Shown piece by piece: positions 1 through 9,081 of a DNA stretch of 64,000 bases. Position 1 is the first letter of the stretch; every line of letters starts with the position of its first letter. Below the pieces are notes generated by a model. The model had not been told where the DNA came from. It saw only the letters and a list, made by a program, of their open reading frames with translations, and did not search any database. The position numbers were made by a program, and so were the translations under genes. Source of the stretch: Janthinobacterium sp. 67 (GTDB lineage: Bacteria > Pseudomonadota > Gammaproteobacteria > Burkholderiales > Burkholderiaceae_D); contig NZ_PGES01000001.1 of NCBI RefSeq assembly GCF_002797895.1, forward strand, positions 6,076,001 to 6,140,000, written 5' to 3'.

Positions 1-1378
1 CCTGGACGGCAAGGAGTGGAAGAATGCGGAATTCGTCGACATCAGCAGCCGCTTTTCCGCCGGCGGCACGCGCGCCAGCGTGCCTGACATGCTGGCGTTT
101 GGCAGGGGCGTGCATGAAGGCAAGATCCTGTCGGCGGCCAGCGTGGCCGCGATGGTGCAGCCGATGGTCACGCGCGCCGGCCGCTTGACGGACTATGGCA
201 TGGGCTGGGAAGTCGTCCCGACGGGCGGGCGCTACGCCATCGCCCACAGCGGCCAGCAGCCGGAAACCGTCACCTATCTGTACAGTTTTCCATCGCGCAA
301 GCTGACCCTTGCCGTCGCCGCCAACCTCGAGCGCGTCAATCCCGAAGTCTTCGTACAGCGCCTGTTCGAGGTGGTCACGGGCGAACCGTGGCAGCTGAAC
401 ACGTATATCGCCGATGCGGGCGCGCAGCGCGCGTACCAAGTGGCGCAAGGCCTGTTCGAGGAGGGCAGGGCGTACGCCGAGCGCACGGATCAGCCGTATG
501 CCGATGCGGCCGCCACGCGCGAAGCCTTTACGCAAATCAACCGGCAAGCGCTGGCGCCGGAGGCCAAGGCGGCGCGCGCCTTCATCGACGCGGCCCGCCA
601 TCCCGCAGGCGGCCGCGTGTTTCTCACGGCCGGCGCCAGCATGGCCAGGCAGTTGCGCGAGGCAGGCGTCGACCTGACTCAATACGCGCGCGGTGGCGCG
701 CTGGCGTTTGCACGCGACTATATCCTGTTGTCGCAAGGAGCACAGGCAGGTACCCTGCCCCGTTTTGAGGCTTCCTTCGAGCAAGCCATCGTGACCCTGG
801 CTGGCAGCTGGGACCGCACGGCCGCCATCGCCTGGCCGGCCGCGCCGGTATCCATCGCCGCACGCGATAGCCAGTTGCGCACGGCCTTCCGCGGCCAGCG
901 CGCCTATCCCGATTTCGTGCCCGAGCTGCAGGAGCTGGCGCAAGCGTCGGCCGCGCGCGGCGAGATGGAGGCGGCGCTGGCGGCCGGCCGCCTGGCCGTG
1001 GAACTGTATCCGCTCAGCGACCGCGCGCATGCGCTGCAAGGCTTGACTTTGCTGCATGCCGGCAAGCCGGAAGCGGCCCTCGCGGCCCTGCGCCTGGCGC
1101 TGGAGCGCGATCCGCTGGGTGCGGCCAGTCCGGCGGCGCTGAACCTGGAAGCTTACCGTTTGAAAGGCAGCGGTGCCGTGGCGCAAGGCATGGCCGTGCT
1201 GCAAGCGGCCGTCAGCCTGCATCCGCGCAACGCGAATCTGCAGGACAGTCTGGCCGAATTTTATGTGGAGCAAGACTTGCGCCCGCAGGCCATCGAAGCC
1301 TACCGCCAGGCGCTGCAGCTCGACCCCGGCTATCCGGGTGCCGTGGGCGCCAAAGCGGCGATCATCCGTCTTAGATGA
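1..1378 (+). CDS. Serine hydrolase (beta-lactamase/penicillin-binding fold) with C-terminal TPR region, 5' partial
   Basis: The reading frame is already open at the first full codon (base 2), so the N-terminus with the SxxK nucleophile motif lies outside the window. The visible first part (LSAASVAAMVQPM, YGMGWEV, then AHSG) is typical of the C-terminal half of class C beta-lactamase-like serine hydrolases; the HSG triplet stands where KTG is found in true beta-lactamases. After about residue 150 the sequence becomes alpha-helical and Ala-rich, and the last 130 residues look like TPR repeats (e.g. HPRNANLQDSLAEFYVEQ, AIEAYRQALQLDPGY). Such fusions are common exported or periplasmic proteins of unknown substrate. 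A GTG at 80 is an internal codon, not the start. Beta-lactamase activity cannot be inferred. Confidence 0.85.
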   Translation, partial: LDGKEWKNAEFVDISSRFSAGGTRASVPDMLAFGRGVHEGKILSAASVAAMVQPMVTRAGRLTDYGMGWEVVPTGGRYAIAHSGQQPETVTYLYSFPSRKLTLAVAANLERVNPEVFVQRLFEVVTGEPWQLNTYIADAGAQRAYQVAQGLFEEGRAYAERTDQPYADAAATREAFTQINRQALAPEAKAARAFIDAARHPAGGRVFLTAGASMARQLREAGVDLTQYARGGALAFARDYILLSQGAQAGTLPRFEASFEQAIVTLAGSWDRTAAIAWPAAPVSIAARDSQLRTAFRGQRAYPDFVPELQELAQASAARGEMEAALAAGRLAVELYPLSDRAHALQGLTLLHAGKPEAALAALRLALERDPLGAASPAALNLEAYRLKGSGAVAQGMAVLQAAVSLHPRNANLQDSLAEFYVEQDLRPQAIEAYRQALQLDPGYPGAVGAKAAIIRLR

Positions 1379-1469
1379 ATTCTTTATAAGCAAGGGTGAA
1401 AAGATTCCTTTTTGGAAATAAGAGCGCCGCGGTCTAATGGCGGCATTCGTTATCCACCAGAGGAATCCC

Positions 1470-2300
1470 ATGCAGACCCGTCTTCACTTCGCCGCGCTTC
1501 TTTTCACCACCATTGCCTTCACCCAGGTGGCGCAAGCGGACCAGCTGGCCAGCATCAAGGCAAAGGGCGAGCTGGTCTGCGGCACCCTGGGCACGGACGA
1601 GCCCAACAGTTTCATCGACGCCAGGTCGCGCCAGCTGGTCGGCTATGAAGTGGACTTGTGCCGCGCCATCGCCCAGGGCCTTGGCGTCAAGCCGGTGATC
1701 AAGCAACTGGCCGTGGCCGCCCGCATTCCCGAATTGCAGCAGGGCCGCATCGACATCCTGACGGCGTCCCTGACGCACAACAAGGAACGCGAAGCGCTCG
1801 TCGATTTTTCCCTGTCCACGTTCTACACGGGCCAGCGCGTGCTGGTCAAAAAAAGCAGCAATATCACGACGGTCGCTGGCCTGGCTGGCAAGAAAGTGCT
1901 GACCGTCAAGGGCGGCACGCAGGAGCCGAATATCCGCAAGGCCGTGCCCGGCGTGGACGTGGTGACGTTCGAGACGGCGGGCCAGGCTTACCTGGGCTTG
2001 CAGCAGGGAAAAGGCGTCGGCTATGTCGACGATGAAGTTTCCTTGCTCAACAACTACGCCAAGCTGGGCGCCGCGCAAAAGGATTACATTGTGCTGCCGC
2101 AAAACATCAGCCAGGAAGTGTTTGCCTTCGGCATACGCAAGGGCGAGACGGGCGTGAAAACAGCCGTCGATAAGGTGCTGCGGGAACTGGAAAAGTCGGG
2201 CGAGGCAGAAAAACTGTTCTTCAAATGGTATGGCCCGACGAGCAATGTGAAATTCCAGAAACGCACATTTAGGATTGAATCGGACCAGATCGACGCCTGA
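1470..2300 (+). CDS. Polar amino acid ABC transporter, periplasmic substrate-binding protein
   Basis: A 276-residue family 3 solute-binding protein. A signal peptide of about 23 residues ends at VAQA before DQLASIKAKGELVCG, a classic start of the mature GltI/GlnH-type fold. GYEVDLCRAIAQGLG and the DILTASLTHNKEREALVDFS stretch are hallmark ligand-lobe segments. The ATG at 1470 is preferred over one at 1437 because an AGAGGAAT Shine-Dalgarno lies just upstream and the signal peptide then begins MQTR. It heads an operon with two permeases and an ATPase. The set resembles glutamate/aspartate importers (GltIJKL), but the exact amino acid cannot be read from sequence. Confidence 0.93.
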   Translation: MQTRLHFAALLFTTIAFTQVAQADQLASIKAKGELVCGTLGTDEPNSFIDARSRQLVGYEVDLCRAIAQGLGVKPVIKQLAVAARIPELQQGRIDILTASLTHNKEREALVDFSLSTFYTGQRVLVKKSSNITTVAGLAGKKVLTVKGGTQEPNIRKAVPGVDVVTFETAGQAYLGLQQGKGVGYVDDEVSLLNNYAKLGAAQKDYIVLPQNISQEVFAFGIRKGETGVKTAVDKVLRELEKSGEAEKLFFKWYGPTSNVKFQKRTFRIESDQIDA

Positions 2301-2319
2301 ATCTTGCCGCCTCTTCCGC

Positions 2320-2997
2320 ATGTTTGATCTGAACTTTTTACTGGCCGGAGACTATGGCGACTGGTTGCTGTCCGGCCTGCTGCTCTCTCTGCAACTGATG
2401 GGCGTCACCTTGCTGCTGGCTTTGCCGCTGGCGTGCGGCGTGGCCATGCTGCGCCTGGCGCCGTCGCGCCTGCTCAACGGGCTGGGTGCCGCGTATGTCG
2501 AGCTGATCCGTAACGTGCCCTTGCTGGCCCACTTCCTGTTCTGGTATTTCGGCGCGCCCGAATTGCTGCCCGACACGTGGAAGGAGCGCTTGTATGCCGG
2601 CAATATCGAAGCTGCCAGCGCCATCGCGGCCCTGACCTTGTACACGGCCGCCTACATGGCGGAAGACATCCGCAGCGGCATCCGCGCTATTCCTGTCCAG
2701 CAATTCGAGGCGGGCCGGGCGCTGGGGTTCAGCTTTCTCGCCACCATGCGTTTGTGCATCGTGCCGCAGGCGCTGCGCCTGGCCGCGCCGCCGCTGCTGT
2801 CGCAAACCCTGAACCTGTGGCAAAACACCAGCATCGCCACCGTCATCGGCGTGGCCGAACTGATGTACCAGACCCAGCGCGTGGAGGCGGCTTCGTTCCG
2901 CAGCGTCGATGCGTTCATTTTCGCCAGCGCGGCGTATCTGGCCGTTTCCCTGCTCATCGCGGGCCTGGCGGCCTGGCTGCAAAAGAAGGTGTCCTGA
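2320..2997 (+). CDS. Polar amino acid ABC transporter permease 1
   Basis: An inner-membrane permease of 225 residues of the HisM/GltJ family. Hydrophobic segments alternate with the cytoplasmic EAA loop, seen as EAGRALGFSF followed by IVPQALRLAAPP, which docks on the ATPase. LIRNVPLLAHFLFWYFG is the family's conserved N-terminal loop. I chose the ATG at 2320 (MFDLNFLLAGDYGDW) over an upstream in-frame codon at 2275, which overlaps the binding-protein gene and encodes a non-family leader. No strong Shine-Dalgarno is visible, so translation may be coupled to the upstream gene, whose stop lies 20 bases before. The stop overlaps the start of the next permease (TGATG). Confidence 0.92.
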   Translation: MFDLNFLLAGDYGDWLLSGLLLSLQLMGVTLLLALPLACGVAMLRLAPSRLLNGLGAAYVELIRNVPLLAHFLFWYFGAPELLPDTWKERLYAGNIEAASAIAALTLYTAAYMAEDIRSGIRAIPVQQFEAGRALGFSFLATMRLCIVPQALRLAAPPLLSQTLNLWQNTSIATVIGVAELMYQTQRVEAASFRSVDAFIFASAAYLAVSLLIAGLAAWLQKKVS

Positions 2998-3689
2998 TGC
3001 TGGAACTGATACACGATTACTGGCTGTATTTCCTCGTCGGACGCTATCCCGAGGGACCGCTGGGCGGCCTCGCGCTGACGGTGCTGCTGGCCAGCCTGGC
3101 ACTGGTGCTCAGCTTGCCGTTCGGCTTGCTGCTGGGGCTGGCGCGCTTGAGTCCCTGGCGGCTGCTGCGCTGGCCCGTCGCCGCGCTGATCCACGTGGTA
3201 CGGGGCATCCCCTTGCTGCTCGTCATCTTCTGGGCCTATTTTTTCCTGCCCAGCATCACGGGCCATGAAGGCGGGCAGTTCGGCACCATGCTGGCCGCCC
3301 TCGTCATTTTCGACGGCATTTATCTGGCGGAGATCGTGCGCGCCGGCGTGCAAGCCGTGCCGCGCGGACAGGTGGAAGCGGCCCGTTCGCTGGGCTTGAA
3401 CTATCTGGACAGCATGCGCCAGGTCGTGCTGCCGCAGGCGCTGCGCCACATGCTGCCTTCGCTGGTGAACCAGTTCGTCTCGACGATCAAGGAAACCTCG
3501 CTGGGAACCATCATCGGCCTGACTGAAGTGTCGTTCATCGCTACGCAAGTCAATGGCCTGGTGCTGACGAAACCCGTGCAAGTGTATTTCCTGCTGGGCA
3601 TGACGTATTTTGTTTTATGTTTCAGCCTGTCGCGCGCCGCCTTCTGGCTCGAGCGGCGCCAGGCGCGTCTCTTGAAAGCGGCGGCATGA
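2997..3689 (+). CDS. Polar amino acid ABC transporter permease 2
   Basis: The second permease, 230 residues, partners with the preceding one as a heterodimer. It carries the same signatures: [17 protein letters not shown] near residue 65 and the EAA loop [19 protein letters not shown] with [10 protein letters not shown]. The start ATG overlaps the previous stop by one base and its own stop overlaps the ATPase start by four bases (ATGA). This is a tightly coupled operon that would give matched stoichiometry. Confidence 0.93.
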   Translation: MLELIHDYWLYFLVGRYPEGPLGGLALTVLLASLALVLSLPFGLLLGLARLSPWRLLRWPVAALIHVVRGIPLLLVIFWAYFFLPSITGHEGGQFGTMLAALVIFDGIYLAEIVRAGVQAVPRGQVEAARSLGLNYLDSMRQVVLPQALRHMLPSLVNQFVSTIKETSLGTIIGLTEVSFIATQVNGLVLTKPVQVYFLLGMTYFVLCFSLSRAAFWLERRQARLLKAAA

Positions 3690-4429
3690 TCAACTTTGAC
3701 AACGTCAACAAATACTATGGCGATTATCACGCCTTGAATGGCATCAACGAGCATGTGGCCAAGGGCGAGGTGCTGGTCGTGTGCGGGCCGTCCGGCTCCG
3801 GCAAGTCGACCCTGATCCGCACCATCAACCGGCTCGAACCTATCGCTTCGGGTCGCATCACGGTGGCGGGCCAGGACATTTACGCGCCGGGGCTGGACGT
3901 GAATGCCTTCCGCTCGCACATCGGTTTTGTATTCCAGCAATTCAACCTGTTCCCGCATTTGTCCGTGCTGGACAATTGCGCGCTGGCGCCGCAGCGCTTG
4001 CGCGGCCTGACCCGGCGCGAGGCCGAGGAGCGGGCGCTGGCCCTGCTGGAACGGGTGGGGCTGGCGCACAAGGCGCGGGCCATGCCGGCGGCCCTGTCGG
4101 GCGGGCAGCAGCAGCGCGTGGCCATCGCCCGCGCGCTGGCCATGCAGCCGCCGCTGATGCTGTTCGACGAACCGACGAGTGCGCTGGACCCGGAAATGGT
4201 GGGCGAGGTGCTGCAAGTGATGCGCGACCTGGCGCGGGGCGGCATGACGATGGTGTGCGTGACGCATGAAATGGGCTTTGCGCGCGAAGTGGCGGACCGC
4301 GTCTGGTTCATGGACCACGGACAAGTACTGGAACGGGCCACGCCCGATGAATTTTTTACGCGGCCGCAACATGCGCGCGCACAGCAATTCCTGTCCGATA
4401 TCCGCAGTCCCTTCGGCGCGGCCGCATGA
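3686..4429 (+). CDS. Polar amino acid ABC transporter ATP-binding protein
   Basis: A cytoplasmic ATPase of 247 residues in the GlnQ/GltL class. Walker [10 protein letters not shown] lies at residues 34-42. Then follow the Q-loop ([11 protein letters not shown]), the ABC signature LSGGQQQR, Walker [15 protein letters not shown] and the switch histidine in VTHEMGFA. All catalytic residues are present, so the importer looks functional. The start at 3686 overlaps the permease stop. No clear terminator follows; about 100 bases separate it from the next gene, which probably has its own promoter. Confidence 0.95.
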   Translation: MINFDNVNKYYGDYHALNGINEHVAKGEVLVVCGPSGSGKSTLIRTINRLEPIASGRITVAGQDIYAPGLDVNAFRSHIGFVFQQFNLFPHLSVLDNCALAPQRLRGLTRREAEERALALLERVGLAHKARAMPAALSGGQQQRVAIARALAMQPPLMLFDEPTSALDPEMVGEVLQVMRDLARGGMTMVCVTHEMGFAREVADRVWFMDHGQVLERATPDEFFTRPQHARAQQFLSDIRSPFGAAA

Positions 4430-4535
4430 TTGGGCGGCTGTGTGCGCAAGCGAACGGTATTTCGCTGGCGGCAAGCGCACGCTAGCCAGGCAAGCGGCGC
4501 GCGTTGCGCCAGCAGCCGACCAGGAGGGCCGTACC

Positions 4536-5102
4536 ATGTCACGCATCATCGCAGGTCATTTTCAGTTGCAGGAACAGATCGACGCCGCGCGCGCGGCCCT
4601 GAACCAGGCGGGCTTTCCCGATAGCCGCATCAGTTCCTTCTTTGTCAACCAGCCGGGCCAGCACGACTTGCATGCGCTGGGCGGCGACCGCGACGTGTCG
4701 CCGGGCGCGAAGGAAACGCCCGAGGGCGTCGCCGAAGGCGTGGCCGTCGGGGCCGCCGTGGGTGCGGGCATCGGCGCGGCCACCACCCTGGCGACGGGGC
4801 CGCTGGGCCCGGTGGTGGGGGCGCTGGTGGGCGCCCACGTGGGCTCGCTCTACAGTTTCAACAAGATGAAGGAGGCGGGTGAGCCGGAAGCCAATGGCGA
4901 GGAAAATGGCGAAAACCGCCGCCAGCCCCGCCACCCTGGCATGCTGATCGCTGTCGCGCTGGGCGGCCCCGACGAGCGCGAACGGGCGCTCGAGACCTTG
5001 CACCGGCTGGGCGCCGAGCACATCGAGGAAGCGGAAGGCACGATCGCCAATGGCGACTGGCACGATTTCGACCCGCTCAGCATTCCCGTGCTGGTGGCCT
5101 GA
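4536..5102 (+). CDS. Hypothetical protein with glycine-zipper-like hydrophobic segment
   Basis: A 188-residue protein starting at an ATG that follows CAGGAGGG, a strong ribosome binding site. The N-terminal part (SRIIAGHFQLQEQIDAARAALNQAGF) resembles the start of general-stress or DUF1269-like proteins that scan for predicted transmembrane helices. Residues of about 65-110 form a Gly/Ala-rich hydrophobic stretch with GxxxG spacing (VAVGAAVGAGIGAATT), followed by a charged linker and a C-terminal alpha/beta part (PGMLIAVALGGPDERERALETL). No catalytic motif is evident. It probably helps in membrane or envelope stress, but this is inference from composition only. Confidence 0.75.
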   Translation: MSRIIAGHFQLQEQIDAARAALNQAGFPDSRISSFFVNQPGQHDLHALGGDRDVSPGAKETPEGVAEGVAVGAAVGAGIGAATTLATGPLGPVVGALVGAHVGSLYSFNKMKEAGEPEANGEENGENRRQPRHPGMLIAVALGGPDERERALETLHRLGAEHIEEAEGTIANGDWHDFDPLSIPVLVA

Positions 5103-5293
5103 ATCGGCGTGCCGGCTGTGGAATATGCATAAATGCCGCGCCGCATGAAATTTTAGGTATGATCCTTGTTAGTATTCGTAATAATTCAATGCCGACAGGG
5201 ATAGTTTCCGCGCGCCCGAAGTGACACTGGACCCAGGTGACTGCCTGTAGTACTTGCCTCGCATGCTAACGAGTATGAATAGGAGGTCGCGTC

Positions 5294-5653
5294 ATGACAC
5301 AGGGATGGTTCATTCTGACACGGGCCGACGGGCGCGACATCTGCGCGCCCTCGCCGGCACAGCTGGCCGATGCGCTGGCCGAGGTCTACCGCGGCGGCGG
5401 CGCCACGCAGGACGGCGGCCCGGCCGCCGTGCTGTTGCGCTTTGGCTACGACGACGGCTTGATGTATCAGGTCGAAGTCGCTAGCGGAGGCGAAGTCACT
5501 TTCGAGGAATGGTCGGACCGCGATTGCGAAATCGCCCTGGCCAGTCCGCGCCACATGTCGGCCTTGCCGCAGGACGCCGCCTTGCAGCTGTGGCAGTGGC
5601 TGGCGCAGCGCCAGGTGGCGAAAATCCGCAGCCAGCCCTGGCAGGGCGGCTAG
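5294..5653 (+). CDS. Conserved hypothetical protein, 119 aa
   Basis: A small acidic, probably cytosolic protein. The ATG follows AGGAGG at ideal spacing, which supports that it is expressed. The pattern of a beta strand at each end of an alternating alpha/beta core (GWFILTRADG, AVLLRFGYDDGLMYQVEV, VTFEEWSDRDCE) is reminiscent of small single-domain immunity-like or SUFU-like folds, but I do not recognise a family. The neighbours are an envelope-type hypothetical upstream and a convergent universal stress gene downstream. Function unknown. Confidence 0.65.
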   Translation: MTQGWFILTRADGRDICAPSPAQLADALAEVYRGGGATQDGGPAAVLLRFGYDDGLMYQVEVASGGEVTFEEWSDRDCEIALASPRHMSALPQDAALQLWQWLAQRQVAKIRSQPWQGG

Positions 5654-5673
5654 CCCGCCCCTTTGAATAATCC

Positions 5674-6540
5674 CTAGTGCGCCATCAGCACGGGGATCGT
5701 CATGCTTTGCAAAATCGTGCGCGTGACGCCACCGAGGATGGTTTCGCGCAGGCGCGAATGGCCATACGCCCCCATCACCAGCAAGTCGGCCGACAGGTCG
5801 GCCGCCTGCGACAGCAGCGCTTCGCCGATATCGCCGCGCCGCACGCCACCGCCATCGAGCAAATGCAGCCGCGCTTCCACGCCGTGGCGCGCCAGGTATT
5901 GCGTCAGTTCCGCGCCCGGCTGTTCGCCGTGCTCGGCGGCATGCACCTGGGCGTCGAAGATGGCCACGTGGACTTGGCCGGCGCGCTGCAGCAGGGGCAG
6001 GGCGGCGCTCACGGCGCGGCTCGCTTCCTTGCTGGCATTCCAGGAAATGAGCACATTGCGCGCGGCCGCCGGCGGCGCCAGCAGGGGCAGCGGCGGCGCA
6101 TACGGCACGATCAGCACGGGTCGGCCCGAATGCAGCAGCACATAGGCGGGAAAGTCGCGCATCACGGACGGCGATTTATCCTTGGCATTGTATTGGCTGA
6201 TGACGACCAGGTCCGCATAGCGGGCGAGCAGGCTGATGCCGCCCGCCGCCTCGTCGTCGAGCACGCGCTGTTCGAACGAGGCGACGCCGGCCGCGCGCAC
6301 CTGCGCCTCGAAACCGTCGAGGGCGCGCGTGGCCCGGTCGCGCAGGAAGTTCAGGTGCAGGCTCAGATTCGGGTCCGCATCGAGGTCGGGCTGGTTCTGG
6401 TACAGCAGGCGCGACACGCCCGTCAGCGCCACGCCCGTCAGGTGGCCGCCGCAAGCCTGGGCGATGCTGGCCGCCGCTTCGATGCGGGCGGCGCGCCCCG
6501 CGCTGTCGTCGACGTGGAGCAATACGGTTTTATACGTCAT
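5674..6540 (-). CDS. Tandem universal stress protein (UspA family)
   Basis: A 288-residue protein of two Usp domains. The N-terminal domain begins MTYKTVLLHVDD but lacks a clean nucleotide loop (RYADLVVISQYN then KSPSVMRDFP). The C-terminal domain carries the G-x2-G-x9-G ATP-binding motif in MGAYGHSRLRETILGGVTRTIL, followed by the usual IPVLMAH ending. One active and one degenerate domain is common in tandem Usps, which are typically induced by starvation or oxygen limitation. The start is set by AGAGGACA upstream; longer in-frame extensions towards 7545 overlap phaB and are spurious. Confidence 0.93.
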   Translation of the reverse strand: MTYKTVLLHVDDSAGRAARIEAAASIAQACGGHLTGVALTGVSRLLYQNQPDLDADPNLSLHLNFLRDRATRALDGFEAQVRAAGVASFEQRVLDDEAAGGISLLARYADLVVISQYNAKDKSPSVMRDFPAYVLLHSGRPVLIVPYAPPLPLLAPPAAARNVLISWNASKEASRAVSAALPLLQRAGQVHVAIFDAQVHAAEHGEQPGAELTQYLARHGVEARLHLLDGGGVRRGDIGEALLSQAADLSADLLVMGAYGHSRLRETILGGVTRTILQSMTIPVLMAH

Positions 6541-6708
6541 GGCCTGTCCTCTCGCTGTGCAGTAGCGGCCATTCTGGCACAGTCCCGGGTGCCCGTCGCG
6601 CACGACTGCATCAGACTGGGCATTTGATATGGCGCAAGGCTGGCTATAAAAACTGCTCCTACACTTGATGCCACGCAGAACAACCATAACAAGCGGGGAG
6701 AAACAGTC

Positions 6709-7455
6709 ATGAAGGAGCAAAAAGTAGCGCTGGTCACGGGCGGCATGGGCGGCCTGGGCACGGCCTTGTGCCGCCGCCTGCATGGGGCGGGCTTTGCCGT
6801 CGTGGCCGCGCATACGCCGGGCAATGCGCGGGTGGCTGGCTGGCTCGACGAGCAGCAGGCGCAGCAGTATTATTTTCATCCGCTGGCCCTCGACGTGACG
6901 GATTTCGCCGCCTGCGGCGAGGCCGTGTCCAGCGTGCTGGCGCAGTTCGGTCGCATCGACGTGCTGGTCAACAACGCCGGCATCACGCGCGATCAGAGCA
7001 TGCGCAAGATGGAATTGCCGCATTGGAGCGAGGTCATGCGTACCAATCTCGACAGCCTGTTCAACATGAGCAAGCAGGTGCTCGAACCGATGCTCGAACA
7101 TAAATGGGGGCGCATCATCAATATCTCGTCCGTCAATGGCCAGAAGGGCGCGTTTGGCCAGTGCAATTACGCGGCCGCCAAGGCGGGCGTGCATGGCTTC
7201 AGCAAGGCGCTGGCGCTGGAAGTGGCGCGCCACGGCATCACCGTCAACACGGTCTCGCCCGGCTATTTGCGCACGCAGATGGTGACGGCCGTGCCCGCCG
7301 ATATCATGGAAACGAAGATCCTGCCGCAAATTCCCCTGGGCCGCCTGGGCGAGCCGGACGAGGTGGCCGCCCTGGTCGCTTACCTGGCATCGGACGAGGC
7401 CGCGTTTGTGACGGGCGCGAACATCGCCATCAATGGCGGGCAGCACATGAGTTAA
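6709..7455 (+). CDS. phaB: Acetoacetyl-CoA reductase (NADPH, PHB synthesis)
   Basis: A short-chain dehydrogenase of 248 residues that reduces acetoacetyl-CoA to (R)-3-hydroxybutyryl-CoA, the monomer of poly-3-hydroxybutyrate. The cofactor motif TGGMGGLG occupies residues 10-17, VNNAGITRDQ is the NNAG motif, and the catalytic Ser141, Tyr154 and Lys158 sit in NISSVNGQKGAFGQCNYAAAKAG-type sequence that closely follows the well-known PhaB of Cupriavidus. A GGGGAG site precedes the ATG. No phaA or phaC is adjacent, so the PHA genes are dispersed; two phasin genes lie at 31.5 and 36.4-36.9 kb. Confidence 0.93.
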   Translation: MKEQKVALVTGGMGGLGTALCRRLHGAGFAVVAAHTPGNARVAGWLDEQQAQQYYFHPLALDVTDFAACGEAVSSVLAQFGRIDVLVNNAGITRDQSMRKMELPHWSEVMRTNLDSLFNMSKQVLEPMLEHKWGRIINISSVNGQKGAFGQCNYAAAKAGVHGFSKALALEVARHGITVNTVSPGYLRTQMVTAVPADIMETKILPQIPLGRLGEPDEVAALVAYLASDEAAFVTGANIAINGGQHMS

Positions 7456-7568
7456 GCAAGCGAACAGCTTGCACAGAGGCAATGGCAGTAGAGGAGACCC
7501 GTCCACCCAGCCGGCGCACAGACGCTGGCGCAGGACGGCAGGCAATGGCAGTCACGCTGGAATACAGG

Positions 7569-7601
7569 GGGCAGGGCAGCGATGCCTTGCCCTTTGTTGT
7601 T
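7569..7601 (+). terminator. Probable Rho-independent terminator after phaB
   Basis: A 9-bp stem, GGGCAGGGC with GCCTTGCCC (one G-U pair), closes a 6-base loop and is followed by TTTGTTGTT. It lies 114 bases after the phaB stop and before a convergent gene. Confidence 0.5.
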
Positions 7602-7618
7602 GCGCAGTCATGCAGCCC

Positions 7619-7999
7619 TTATGGTACCGGGCGCCGGGCTTTTTCCAGCCGCGTCTGGCAATCGATGCACAGCCGCGCTTCCGGGCGGGCGTTCAGGCGC
7701 GACAGGCCGATGGCTTCGCCGCAGCTGTCGCACAGGCCGTAGCTGCCATCGGCAAACTTGGCCAGCGCGTGCTTGATGATGGCCAGTTGCGCCTGATTGT
7801 GCTCGGCCGCTTCGCTGACGAGGGCGTTCAAGGTGCGCACGCTGGCGTTGTCGGCCGGCGAGGCTTCGATTTCATTAAGCAAGGAGGCGCGCGCGTCCGC
7901 TTCGGCCGCTTCGCTATCGATCTGTTCCTGCAGCGCCAGCTTGCGTTGCTCCAGCACGCCCTGCAGGCGTTGCAACTGGTCTTGCGGCAATCCATTCAT
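7619..7999 (-). CDS. DksA/TraR-family C4 zinc-finger protein
   Basis: A 126-residue protein with an N-terminal helical coiled-coil half (LQRLQGVLEQRKLALQEQID) and a C-terminal four-cysteine zinc finger. Cys90 and Cys93 (CDSC) pair with Cys111 and Cys114 (CIDC), the spacing of DksA/TraR proteins. Canonical DksA acts in the secondary channel of RNA polymerase with ppGpp. This shorter paralogue (DksA is near 150 residues) lacks the recognisable DxxDxA coiled-coil tip, showing instead EIEASPADNAS, so its role may differ. It may share a transcript with the VOC gene upstream. Confidence 0.85.
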   Translation of the reverse strand: MNGLPQDQLQRLQGVLEQRKLALQEQIDSEAAEADARASLLNEIEASPADNASVRTLNALVSEAAEHNQAQLAIIKHALAKFADGSYGLCDSCGEAIGLSRLNARPEARLCIDCQTRLEKARRPVP

Positions 8000-8107
8000 G
8001 GCTGTCCCCGATAGGAGTCTCTCCTCTATGGTAGTCCAGGATGGGCGACTTTGCTTGCGCCAGCACCCGCGCCGCGTTTGACGCGGCGCAGGCGGGCATG
8101 GGCCGTT

Positions 8108-8527
8108 TTATGCTGGTTCTTTCAGGCAGTTGATCATCCAGGCGACGCCGAACTGGTCTTTCAGCATGCCGAAGCGCTTGGCCCAGAACGTTTCTTCCAT
8201 GGGCATCTGGATGGTGCCGTCACGGGCCAGCGCGGCGAAAGCCTGTTCCGCCTCTTCCGGCGTATCGACGGTCAGGCAGACCGAGCAGCCGTTCATGCCC
8301 TTGGCGCCGTCTTCGTTGCAGCCGCCATCCGAGCCCATCAGCATCGTGGGGCCCAGCTGCACGGAGCCGTGCATGATCTTGTCATACCAGTCTTCCTTGA
8401 CTTGCTCCTGGCCCGGCGTGCCCCGAAATGGCATCAGGCACAGGTCCGTGCCATGCAGGTGTTGGCGGTAGTATTCCAGCGCTTGCGCGCAGTTTCCATT
8501 GAATTGCAAATACGGTTCGATACGCAT
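8108..8527 (-). CDS. VOC superfamily protein, PhnB/YjdN-like
   Basis: A 139-residue single-domain protein beginning MRIEPYLQFNGNCAQALEYY, the characteristic opening of PhnB/YjdN-like proteins of the glyoxalase/bleomycin-resistance/dioxygenase fold. FWAKRFGMLKDQFGVAWMIN is the usual C-terminal strand-loop. These proteins are widespread cytosolic dimers; most have no assigned substrate. The start at 8527 is fixed by AGAGGAGACC upstream; an in-frame codon 10 residues earlier has no family match. A GC-rich hairpin without a T-run (about 8069-8089) lies just downstream. Confidence 0.88.
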   Translation of the reverse strand: MRIEPYLQFNGNCAQALEYYRQHLHGTDLCLMPFRGTPGQEQVKEDWYDKIMHGSVQLGPTMLMGSDGGCNEDGAKGMNGCSVCLTVDTPEEAEQAFAALARDGTIQMPMEETFWAKRFGMLKDQFGVAWMINCLKEPA

Positions 8528-8607
8528 GTTGGTCTCCTCTGGTGGCCCCGCGGGCACGATTGCCAGGCGGGGACGTCCCAGTATAGGCGCTCGCTGGCCG
8601 ATTTCAA

Positions 8608-9081
8608 TCAGTCCGGCGCCATCTCTTGCAGCCGCTCACGCACCTTGCCCAGGGTGCTGAGGATGCGTTCCGGATTGCCGGCGAGCACGGCGCTACCCAG
8701 GTGCAGCAAGCTCGTCGCCAGGCTGATCCAGTGACGCACGTCATCGTTGCGGGCGATGCGCAGGCGCACCGCGTCGAGCAGGCCGCTGAGCTGGCGCTGC
8801 GCCGTCTCCAGGCCCGCCACCGTGTGTCCGGCCGCATCGGCATACAGCTGGTTGGCTTGCTGGCGCAAGGCCACTTCCAGGGCGAAAACGGCTTGCGCCT
8901 GGCTGTGGCTGATGCCATTTTCTCCCTGGCTGGCGCGCTTGCGGATGGCGCGCATGACGGCGCCGTGCAAGGTGACGGCCGCCTGCGACAGGCTGTCGGC
9001 CAGTTGCTCGACGCGCATGGCGCTGCTGAGAGCCGCTTCGCGGCGTTCGCTGTCTCCGCTCCTGCCTACCGATCCGTCCAT
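8608..9081 (-). CDS. Hypothetical helical protein, 157 aa
   Basis: A mostly helical protein with many Ala, Leu, Gln and Arg residues, no signal peptide and no recognised motif. Its start overlaps the end of the upstream lipoprotein gene by 16 bases, so the two are probably translated together and may act together. The central part (ISHSQAQAVFALEVALRQQANQLY) could form a coiled coil. The family is not recognised. Confidence 0.6.
   Translation of the reverse strand: MDGSVGRSGDSERREAALSSAMRVEQLADSLSQAAVTLHGAVMRAIRKRASQGENGISHSQAQAVFALEVALRQQANQLYADAAGHTVAGLETAQRQLSGLLDAVRLRIARNDDVRHWISLATSLLHLGSAVLAGNPERILSTLGKVRERLQEMAPD

Noticed and set aside
8069..8089. Terminator downstream of the VOC gene
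   Set aside because: GCGCCGCG/CGCGGCGC is a strong hairpin, but no T-run follows on either strand.
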